Shown here in pieces: positions 1 to 6,594 of a DNA stretch of 9,483 nucleotides (position 1 is its first letter; every line of letters starts with the position of its first letter). The notes beneath the pieces are model-generated. The model was not told the origin of the DNA. It saw only the letters and a list, made by a program, of their open reading frames with translations, and searched no databases. The DNA comes from Acidobacteriaceae bacterium (GTDB lineage: Bacteria; Acidobacteriota; Terriglobia; Terriglobales; Acidobacteriaceae), in assembly GCA_030040395.1 (NCBI GenBank), contig JASHTU010000573.1:1-9483 (forward strand), written 5' to 3'. Made by a program: the position numbers and the translations under genes.

Positions 1-321
1 AGCAGCCCGCCCACGGCGGCGTTCGATCCGCTGGTGGCGCTGATGCAGAACGGCCCCATGAAGGGCGGTGACGAACCGGTGATTAAAACCGTCGCCGCCT
101 ACCCCCATCTGGAAGGGTTCTGGAGGTTGCACTACTCGGTCCGCTATCCGGATCTGAATCCCGATCCGAACTACATCGCCAATCTCAATCAGCAGCCGGA
201 TATGGCCTATCCCATCAACCTCGACATCACCCCGTCGGGCGAAATCACCGTGACCAACCCCCGTAACGGGTTCAACAAGACCTACGAATCCCGCGAAGCG
301 CGCCATCGCGCCTCAAAGTGA
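1..321 (+). CDS. 3' end of a hypothetical protein (partial, cut by window edge)
   Basis: Reading frame 1 is open from the first base to a TGA at 319-321, giving 106 residues of a C-terminus; the start lies outside the window. In-frame GTG (34) and ATG (43, 58) codons exist, but the frame continues upstream of them with ordinary coding sequence, so none need be the true start. I do not recognise the family. The piece is soluble in character, without membrane helices, and rich in Pro, Asn and Tyr. A Tyr/Pro/Asn/Asp-rich stretch at residues 56-62 of the visible part is followed by short alternating segments that look like beta strands (INLDITPSGEITVTNP). The tail is basic (EARHRASK). A secreted or periplasmic beta protein is possible, but no function can be assigned. 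The next gene remnant faces it tail to tail. Confidence 0.6.
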   Translation, partial: SSPPTAAFDPLVALMQNGPMKGGDEPVIKTVAAYPHLEGFWRLHYSVRYPDLNPDPNYIANLNQQPDMAYPINLDITPSGEITVTNPRNGFNKTYESREARHRASK

Positions 322-581
322 TGGTTTGGCGCGCCGGCGCCGTTGCCGTTATGGTTCACGGCGTCCGCTTGGTGGGAAGGGGGTGCGGGCCGTCATGGAG
401 GGCGAGACGGCGCGGCGGTCCGGGAAGTAGCAATTCGGCGAGGTGCGCCGGGCGATGGCGTAACGCCTTCGGCCGGCGGGTATGATGCGACGACATTCCG
501 GATGCATTCAGCGCCAGCATCCCTGGGACTCGTGCTACCCGCCCATTGATGCAGAACCTTGCCGCGGCACGGAGTGGGGGA
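322..581. other. Intergenic stretch between two convergent gene ends
   Basis: These 260 bases separate the stop of the left partial gene from the stop of the DUF4386 fragment. Short frames on both strands here code for Arg/Pro/Gly-rich sequence with no recognisable domain. A 6-bp stem (GCCGTC at 389-394 with GACGGC at 406-411, 11-base loop) could form, but no T-tract follows, so it is not a convincing terminator. Nothing else is supported. Confidence 0.4.
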
Positions 582-980
582 CTACGTAATCGCAGCCGCA
601 ACGAGTGCTTGCTCGTTCGCACCCATGACCAGCAGCCAGAGCATGGCGGCAAACTCGGCCAGAAACACCGGCTGGAAGTAGCGGAAAAGAGCATCGCTGT
701 AGTCCGGAGCGAGGAACCACGTCATGCCGACGACAAGCCAGGCGATGCCGTCAAGCACGAGCCAGGAACCGAGCCAGCGCGGTAAGAAGCGTGAGCGCAC
801 GACCAACCATCCAAAAGGCAACAGCCACAATCCCCGGAACGTCTGGTTGATGGCGTTCGCCTGCCCGCGTATCCGGATTAAGAGCATACCGATGGCCTCG
901 CGCGTGTGGTTGTCGAACGCGGCGAAGGCATCACCGCCGCGAAAGACGAGGAGCGCGGCAGCGCTGAAGACCACGGTCAC
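582..980 (-). pseudogene. DUF4386-type membrane protein, C-terminal half only
   Basis: The leftward frame from GTG (978-980) to TAG (582-584) encodes 132 residues rich in hydrophobic helices. The segments GLWLLPFGWLVVRSRFLPRW, GSWLVLDGIAWLVVGMTWFL and FLAEFAAMLWLLVMGANE match, from memory, the last helices of DUF4386 proteins (integral membrane proteins of unknown function, usually about 210-240 residues). In the family the Leu-Trp-Leu-x-Pro-x-Gly-Trp-Leu and Arg-Ser-x-Phe-Leu-Pro-Arg motifs lie in the second half, so about 100 N-terminal residues with three helices are missing. Upstream the frame stays open only to a TGA at 1050-1052, through Lys/His/Arg-rich sequence without helices, and no Shine-Dalgarno precedes the GTG. 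The other two leftward frames of that region show no helix either. I read this as an N-terminally deleted remnant. A short expressed protein is the alternative. Confidence 0.6.
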
Positions 981-1364
981 CAGGCCGAGGGCGGAGCGAT
1001 TGCAGCCTCCCGGTTTCTTGTGATGAGGATCACGGCTCTTGCCTATGACTCAGTACCCCAGGACAACGCACTAGGGTAACTTCTTCCTGAGAAGCCTAGC
1101 AAATTCAGAAACATCCGTTCGAACAATCCCTCCGTACCGCTCTCTCGGCTCATTACCATAGTTTGTTACGATCGATTGCAATTTTTCGCTTAGAAGTAAT
1201 AATAGGTCCTAGTTTCCCTCGTTAGGCTTCGCCGACCGGATTGAGATTTGCGGTGTAGCGTTCTACGAATCGGCAGCCTGGTTCGCTCGCCGGCCGTGTA
1301 AGTTTCGGCTGCAGCCGGGGCCGCCGAAGGGAAACGATTGCCGGAAGACGGCGCGCGGAGACCC
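981..1364. other. Intergenic region with an AT-rich island upstream of the NHL/Ig gene
   Basis: This 384-base gap separates the divergent DUF4386 remnant and the giant surface-protein gene. Its middle is clearly AT-richer than the rest of the window: only 22 of the 60 bases at 1141-1200 are G or C. The short frames here lack any recognisable protein feature. A promoter candidate lies at 1176-1203 (separate entry). From about 1230 the composition returns to GC-rich. Confidence 0.5.
1176..1203 (+). promoter_or_regulatory. Candidate sigma-70-type promoter for the NHL/Ig gene
   Basis: TTGCAA (1176-1181, 4 of 6 to TTGACA) is separated by 16 bases from AATAAT (1198-1203, 5 of 6 to TATAAT). It lies in the most AT-rich part of the window and points toward the large gene. 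Transcription would start near 1210 and leave a leader of about 155 bases. The match comes from reading by eye in an AT-rich context, where chance matches are common. Confidence 0.3.
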
Positions 1365-4300
1365 ATGATTTGCCAGCCAGGACAGTCTGCCCCTCAAATG
1401 ATCGAATGCATGTTGCCTCAACCTTCAACCGCCGCTGCGCGGCGTCTCGGGAAACGAGACCGAAGTGCTGCAGTGTTAAGGCGAAACCAGGCTTGGACAC
1501 GCGCTTTCTCTAGTTTGGCTTTTGCGGCGCTGTTGATGGCGACCGCGGGCGCATGGGCGCAGACGCTGAACGTCTTTACGGTTGAGCCGGTGGGTACAAC
1601 CTCGGGGGCGCAAAGCGTCACCGTTACCACGTCTCCGGCGGGAGGGACGGTGAGCAGCGTGGCGGTGCTCACGATGGGCGCGACGAGCCAGGACTTTGCC
1701 GCGGGGGTCGGGACTTCCACTTGCACGGGCGCAACGCTTGCGCCTCCGGCTACCTGCACGCAATCGGTCACATTTACTCCCTCGGCGCCCGGTTTACGCA
1801 TGGGCGCGGTCGTTCTTCTTGACAGCAATGGCAAGCTCGTGGGAACGGGATATATCTCCGGCGTGGGCAAAGGCGGGCTGGGCGTGCTGGCGCCGGGGAA
1901 CATGGTTCCGGTGGCCGGCGACGGCGCGTGGACCAACCCCGAAGATGGAAAGCCGGCGACGGAAGCGGAGTTAAATCTGCCGGGCGGGGTGGCCGTGGAC
2001 GGCGCGGGAAACCTGTACATCGCCGACAGTATGCACAACCGGGTGCGCCTGGTTTGCTCGAAAAACCCGCCGCCCTATGTCAGCACCTGCACGGGGCCGG
2101 GGATCATCACCACCATTGCCGGCAACGGTAACCCCTCCTACTCAGGCGACGGTGGCCTGGCGACGGCGGCTACTTTGAACAATCCCAACGGCGTAGCCGT
2201 GGACGGCGCGGGCAATGTGTACATCGCCGATTCCGGCAATAGCGTGATCCGGAAGATTTCGGCGGCTTCGGGCGACATTACGACTTTTGCCGGCGGAGCC
2301 TCCGCCGTGTGCGGCGCAAGTTCCGATGCCGTGGGCGACGGTTGCCCGGCCACGCAAGCCACGCTGGACGCACCCTGGGCGGTAACCGTGGACGCCAGCG
2401 GCAATCTTTTCATCGCCGACACCTTCAACCATCGCATTCGCGAAGTCAGCGTCTCCACAGGGTCCATCGCCACCGTAGTGGGAACCGGCTACACGGCGTC
2501 GAATGGGGACGGCGGTTATAACGGCGACAACATCCCGGCCACCACGGCCGAACTGAACTTTCCCTATGCGGTGGCCGTGGATGTCCCGGGCAACCTGTAC
2601 ATCGCCGACTCGGCGAATAATCGTGTGCGCCTGGTGTGCGCCAGCGCGACGAGTGCGCCGGCCTACGTAACCGGCTGCGCGGCGGGCGCGGGAACCATTC
2701 TCACTATCGCCGGAACCGGCTTCGCGGGCGGTATCAGCAGCAGTTGTCCCACCACGCCGACGGCGGCGAACGCAACGCCGCTTTCCTCGCCTTCAGGGGT
2801 AGCGCTGGACGCAGCGGGCAACCTGTACATTGCGGACACACAAAACAACGCCATCCGCAAGGTCAACGCAACGAATGGCGAGTTGACCAATCTAGTCCAG
2901 AGCGGCTGCGGTCTTTACCTAGCCTCCGCCGGCAACCTGGGGCACATCATGCTGTACGGGCCCATGGGGCTGGCAGTCGACCCCAACGGCGACATCTACG
3001 TAGCCGATTACTACAACATGGTTGTGCGCGAGGTGGAAAGCAACTTTGCCGTTCTGGATTTTCTCTCCAATCCGACGCGGCAAGACACGCAGTCGAACCC
3101 CATTAACCAGACAGTGGAGAACGACGGCAACGATGTCCTCAACCTGACAGCCATCAATGCGGACGCGAATTCGCAGGTGGGGGCGGGAACCTCTTGCACC
3201 ACGGGCACGCCGTATCTGGCCGTGGCCAGCGACTGCACCATCGCGGCGGTTTTTGCGCCCACCGTCGCCGGCAATCCGCTGGACGCCAACATTAGTATCA
3301 CCGACGACACGGAGCCCTCGGAAACGGGAGCGAACTCGCCGCTGAATATCGAGTTGATGGGAAATGCGGAGGCGGTCAACTCGACGACGACCACGGTGAC
3401 GTCGGCGCCCAATCCCTCCGGCTTTGGCCAGAACGTCACCTTCACCATCACCGTGACCACGGGCAGCGGAACCGGCAAGCTGATGGGGACGGTGAGTTTG
3501 GCCGACACCTACAACGGGACGACAACGACGCTGACCTCGGCCGGCGGCATGACCCTGGCGCTGAATACCGGAGGGACAACGGGAACGGCCAGCTTCTCGA
3601 TTTCGACGCTGGGCGTGGGCCAACATTCGATTGTGGCCTCGTACAGCGGTGATGCCGGCCACTTTGCCAGCTCTTCGACTGACAACGGCGTGCTGCCAGA
3701 CATCCAGATTGTGCAGGAAGGCACCACCACCACCCTGCAATCGAGCCTGAACCCGTCGACCGTCGGACAGAGCGTGACCTTCACCGCCACGGTGACGAGC
3801 GCCGGGGGCGGCATTACACCAGATGGAACCGTAGCCTTTATGGACGGTGCCAATACCCTGGCCACGCAACCGCTCACCGGCACAGGCGCCAGCGCCACGG
3901 CTACCTACGTTACTTCAACGCTGACCAATGGCGTGCACCAGATCACAGCGGTTTACAGCGGCGATGCGTCCAAAGAAATCCAGGCCAGCACCTCCGCGGC
4001 CGTCAACCAGGATGTGCAGGCAACGGTCATGATCGCGGTGACCTCGAGCCCCAATCCATCGAATTACGGCACGCAGGTGACGTTCACCGCAAGCATTCCT
4101 TCCACCGCAACCACCCCGCCTACCGGGACGGTGACCTTCCTGGATAATGGCATGAAGATTGGAACGGGAACACTGTCGGGCAATCCGGCGATGGCGACGT
4201 TCCAGACCTCGTCGCTGGTGGTGGGTACACATCCCATCACGGCAACTTATCCCGGCGACGGGTTCAACAGCGCGGCCAGTTCGGCGGCGGCTCCCTATGA

Positions 4301-5720
4301 CCAGACGGTGAATCAGGCGCAGACCTCGACCACGGTGAGCGCCGCGCCGAATCCTGGAATTGCCGGAATGCCAGAAACGATCACGGCGACGGTGAAGGTG
4401 GTGGCCGGCTCGGCGATGACGACGGGGACGGTAACCTTCACCTCCGGAACCACATCCCTGGGCAGCGCGTCGCTGAATGCAAGCGGCGCGGCGAGCATCA
4501 CCCCTACGCTGGCGCCGGGAACGTACAACATTGTGGCCAGCTACGGAGGCGACGCCAACGACGAGGGCAGCGCGTCTTCGCCGGCGCTGGCGCTGGCCGT
4601 GAACCCGGCCACGACCACCACCACGGTGAGCGTCACGCCGAACCCCGTGCTGGTGGGCGCGGCCATCACCTTCACCGCCAAAGTGACGGGAACCGGCGGC
4701 ACGCCGACCGGGGCGGTGAACTTCCTGGCGGGCTCGACGGTGGTGGGCAGCGCGAACCTGGTTTCGGGGACGGCGACTTTCAATGACACGGCGGGGCTTG
4801 CGGCAGGCGCCTACGCCATCACCGCCGACTATCAAGGCGACACCAACGACGCGGCGAGTAACTCGGCTTCGGTGAGTGAGACGGTGGGCACGATTCCAAC
4901 CACCACCGATTTGGGCAGTTCGACGACGGGCGGCGCCAATCCGCAGGTGATCCTGGTGGCCACGGTGCTGGCCGGCGCGAGCGGACCCACCCCGACGGGC
5001 ACAATCACGTTTAACAACGGGTCGACCGAGATTGGATCGGCGACGCTCGATTCGGGCGGCGTGGCCACGCTGGTTCCGAGTTTGAGCGGCGGCGTCGACT
5101 ATTCCATCACCGCCGTCTATAGCGGCGACATCGACCACAGCCCGTCTACTTCGCAGGCGGTATCGATCACCGGCACGGCGCAAGGCTTCAATCTCACCGT
5201 AGCCCCCAATTCGGTGTCGATGGCGTCGTCGCAGAACGCGACCGTGAACGTGAACCTGAGCTCGAACGGCGGCTTTAGCGACACGATCGGCCTGGGCTGT
5301 GCTTCGCTTCCGGCGGGGGTCACTTGCCATTTCTCCGCCGTGAGCATGAAGCTGCCGGCCAACGGAACAGCGAGCGCACAGCTCACCATCGACACTAATT
5401 CGCCTTTGACCGGCGGCTCGTCGGCCATGAACCGGACGGGAAGCAGAGGCATGTCGCTGGCCGGGCTGTTCCTGCCTCTGAGCGTCTTCTTTGGCTGGAT
5501 CTTCTGGCGGTTGCGCAGGCGGCATGCATCGCTGTTGAAGACGGGGCTGACCATGGTGCTGGTGATGGCGCTCTCCGCGGCGGCGCTGCTGGCCAGCGGG
5601 TGCAACGGCTTCAGCATGGGCGACGCGGCGCCGGGCACGTACGTCATCCAGGTGGTGGGAACGGGCGCCAGCAGCAACGTGGTCCATTACCAAAACGAGA
5701 CGGTGACGATCACCAAGTAA
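1365..5720 (+). CDS. Giant secreted NHL-propeller / Ig-like repeat surface protein
   Basis: About 1451 residues, probably exported and cell-surface bound; substrate or partner unknown. Layout from ATG 1365: basic N-terminus, hydrophobic core FAALLMATAGAWA with likely cleavage before Gln66; a beta domain (about 67-167, choice-of-anchor/ASH-like); six NHL repeats (203-557) with the G-N-L-Y-I-A-D core; a second ASH-like beta domain (about 558-670); six Ig-like domains of about 95-115 residues (671-1270), each with a T-x-V opening, PNP or similar, and a late (Y)xGD motif (YSGD, YPGD, YGGD, YQGD); a final beta domain (from 1271) with GLGCASLPAGVTC; helices at about 1363-1383 and 1393-1412; and a last 38-residue beta tail. 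The start is uncertain: TTG 1338, ATG 1365 (GGAG 4 bases upstream), ATG 1398/1410 and GTG 1473 are in frame. GTG 1473 would give the most normal signal-peptide length. Such proteins are common in Acidobacteriota. Architecture is certain, function is not. Confidence 0.9.
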   Translation: MICQPGQSAPQMIECMLPQPSTAAARRLGKRDRSAAVLRRNQAWTRAFSSLAFAALLMATAGAWAQTLNVFTVEPVGTTSGAQSVTVTTSPAGGTVSSVAVLTMGATSQDFAAGVGTSTCTGATLAPPATCTQSVTFTPSAPGLRMGAVVLLDSNGKLVGTGYISGVGKGGLGVLAPGNMVPVAGDGAWTNPEDGKPATEAELNLPGGVAVDGAGNLYIADSMHNRVRLVCSKNPPPYVSTCTGPGIITTIAGNGNPSYSGDGGLATAATLNNPNGVAVDGAGNVYIADSGNSVIRKISAASGDITTFAGGASAVCGASSDAVGDGCPATQATLDAPWAVTVDASGNLFIADTFNHRIREVSVSTGSIATVVGTGYTASNGDGGYNGDNIPATTAELNFPYAVAVDVPGNLYIADSANNRVRLVCASATSAPAYVTGCAAGAGTILTIAGTGFAGGISSSCPTTPTAANATPLSSPSGVALDAAGNLYIADTQNNAIRKVNATNGELTNLVQSGCGLYLASAGNLGHIMLYGPMGLAVDPNGDIYVADYYNMVVREVESNFAVLDFLSNPTRQDTQSNPINQTVENDGNDVLNLTAINADANSQVGAGTSCTTGTPYLAVASDCTIAAVFAPTVAGNPLDANISITDDTEPSETGANSPLNIELMGNAEAVNSTTTTVTSAPNPSGFGQNVTFTITVTTGSGTGKLMGTVSLADTYNGTTTTLTSAGGMTLALNTGGTTGTASFSISTLGVGQHSIVASYSGDAGHFASSSTDNGVLPDIQIVQEGTTTTLQSSLNPSTVGQSVTFTATVTSAGGGITPDGTVAFMDGANTLATQPLTGTGASATATYVTSTLTNGVHQITAVYSGDASKEIQASTSAAVNQDVQATVMIAVTSSPNPSNYGTQVTFTASIPSTATTPPTGTVTFLDNGMKIGTGTLSGNPAMATFQTSSLVVGTHPITATYPGDGFNSAASSAAAPYDQTVNQAQTSTTVSAAPNPGIAGMPETITATVKVVAGSAMTTGTVTFTSGTTSLGSASLNASGAASITPTLAPGTYNIVASYGGDANDEGSASSPALALAVNPATTTTTVSVTPNPVLVGAAITFTAKVTGTGGTPTGAVNFLAGSTVVGSANLVSGTATFNDTAGLAAGAYAITADYQGDTNDAASNSASVSETVGTIPTTTDLGSSTTGGANPQVILVATVLAGASGPTPTGTITFNNGSTEIGSATLDSGGVATLVPSLSGGVDYSITAVYSGDIDHSPSTSQAVSITGTAQGFNLTVAPNSVSMASSQNATVNVNLSSNGGFSDTIGLGCASLPAGVTCHFSAVSMKLPANGTASAQLTIDTNSPLTGGSSAMNRTGSRGMSLAGLFLPLSVFFGWIFWRLRRRHASLLKTGLTMVLVMALSAAALLASGCNGFSMGDAAPGTYVIQVVGTGASSNVVHYQNETVTITK
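1971..3035 (+). repeat. Six NHL repeats (one six-bladed beta-propeller)
   Basis: Repeat cores begin at about residues 203, 271, 334, 397, 473 and 530 of the protein. Each has a Pro, then G/A-V-A/T-V/L-D, G-N/D-L/V/I-Y/F-I/V-A-D, and ends in an R/I-R-x-V/I strand. Six blades is the number expected for a closed NHL propeller. Blades 1 and 4 are followed by Cys-bounded loops (Cys231/Cys242 and Cys425/Cys438) that could form disulphides after export. The DNA of the cores is also similar (for example gtggccgtggac near 1989 and gtagccgtggac near 2192). Confidence 0.88.
3375..5174 (+). repeat. Six tandem Ig-like domains
   Basis: Domains begin at about residues 671, 785, 885, 983, 1080 and 1175. They share an opening T-rich strand (TTTTVTSAPNP, TTTTLQSSLNP, TSTTVSAAPNP, TTTTVSVTPNP), a central G-T-V-x-F or similar strand (GTVAFMD, GTVTFLD, GTVTFTS, GAVNFLA, GTITFNN) and a closing A-x-Y-x-G-D strand. 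This is the pattern of the bacterial Ig-like repeat family often found in Acidobacteriota surface proteins, where the domains act as a stalk. Domain 1 is the longest and domain 6 lacks the PNP motif. The DNA copies have diverged, so recent expansion is not evident. Confidence 0.85.
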
Positions 5721-5762
5721 GAAACGACGATCACCCCTCGCGAAAGGCGGCGCAGAAGCGCG

Positions 5763-6383
5763 ATGAAGGATTTCGAGATTTTTGAAATGATGAAGGTTTC
5801 CCGGATTTTCGGGTGCGGGCGAGGCGAATTTGCCTGGTTGCGGTCGGGCGGCCGCTGGGGCCTTGGGGTTGCCATTCTGACGGCCTGCCTGGGCATGCCG
5901 GCGGCGCGGGCGCAAGTGAGTCCTTCAGGCGATGCAGGCGGCCTGACCATTTCAGCCGGCGCGCTGGGGTCGGGATATACCTTGCAATACGGCAATCGCA
6001 AAATGCTGGCGGTGACCGCAGTGGTGGACGCCGACACGCGACGGCGGCTGGGCATTGAAGGGGAAGGACGTTGGATCGACTTTCATCAAACGGCCAATGT
6101 ACACGCCCAGACTTATTCCGCCGGGGTGCGCTATCACTTCGACGTGCGCAGCTTTCAACCGTATGTGAAGGGACTGGTGGGCTTCGGCGATTTCAATTTC
6201 CCCTACAACCTGGCCACCGGCCACTATCTTATTGTGACCGCCGGAGGCGGGCTGGATTATCGCCTCAACGCGAGGATTCACATCCGCGTCGTGGACGTCG
6301 AGTATCAGGACTGGCCGCAGTTTACCTATGGGTCAATGACGTCTGTCGGCGTCAGCGCGGGAGTGCGCGTGCGCGTGTTCTGA
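5763..6383 (+). CDS. Small outer-membrane beta-barrel protein
   Basis: 206 residues, ending at TGA 6381-6383. A hydrophobic stretch GVAILTACLGMPAARA ends at a likely signal-peptidase site before Gln51. The mature part (about 155 residues) alternates short amphipathic strands with polar turns, and ends in VSAGVRVRVF. The terminal Phe fits the C-terminal signal recognised by the BAM machinery in Gram-negative bacteria. Size and pattern fit an eight-stranded OmpA/OmpX-like barrel (PF13505 type), suggested from pattern only. The start may be ATG 5763, 5787 or 5790. None has a clear Shine-Dalgarno; the later two give a shorter, more usual signal peptide. The gene follows the NHL/Ig gene after 42 bases with no terminator visible, so co-transcription is plausible. 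The partner relation is inferred from position alone. Confidence 0.75.
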   Translation: MKDFEIFEMMKVSRIFGCGRGEFAWLRSGGRWGLGVAILTACLGMPAARAQVSPSGDAGGLTISAGALGSGYTLQYGNRKMLAVTAVVDADTRRRLGIEGEGRWIDFHQTANVHAQTYSAGVRYHFDVRSFQPYVKGLVGFGDFNFPYNLATGHYLIVTAGGGLDYRLNARIHIRVVDVEYQDWPQFTYGSMTSVGVSAGVRVRVF

Positions 6384-6594
6384 ACAACGCGGCTTACTTT
6401 CCTGACGGCTGCCCCGGAGAACGTTCCGTCGTAACATCGCGGGCAATGCGTCGCGTCTGAAGTTATATCCTGCGCAAAAATTCCGCCCTAACAGGCGCTC
6501 CCTGTATATTCATTTTCGGAAACTGCAAATTAGACAGTGGCCGGGAGGCGGCTGCGGAAGGCTTGAAGCGCGCGGCCCAGGGCGGGAAATAATC

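Noticed and set aside
389..411. 6-bp inverted repeat between the convergent left-hand genes as a terminator
   Set aside because: It has an 11-base loop and no T-run on either side; such stems are common by chance in GC-rich DNA.
2919..3869. Leftward open frame of 316 codons inside the NHL/Ig gene
   Set aside because: Arg/Gly-rich shadow of the second ASH-like domain and first Ig domains.
1971..5174. Repeat blocks as possible CRISPR or mobile DNA repeats
   Set aside because: The repeats follow codon phase and protein motifs (NHL and Ig-like), with diverged DNA and no spacers of constant length.
3915..5915. Leftward open frame of 666 codons opposite the NHL/Ig gene
   Set aside because: Arg/His/Gly-rich composition without domains. 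It mirrors the strongly biased GC-rich Ig-repeat coding strand and also runs across the start of the barrel gene.
6404..6430. GACGG/CCGTC hairpin after the barrel gene as a terminator
   Set aside because: The stem is only 5 bp with a 17-base loop and no T-tract follows. The alternative CGGA/TCCG pairing is weaker still.
6482..6510. TATATT (6505-6510) as the -10 box of an aroG promoter
   Set aside because: No acceptable -35 hexamer is found at 16-18 bases upstream. A promoter must lie somewhere in 6384-6594, but I cannot place it.
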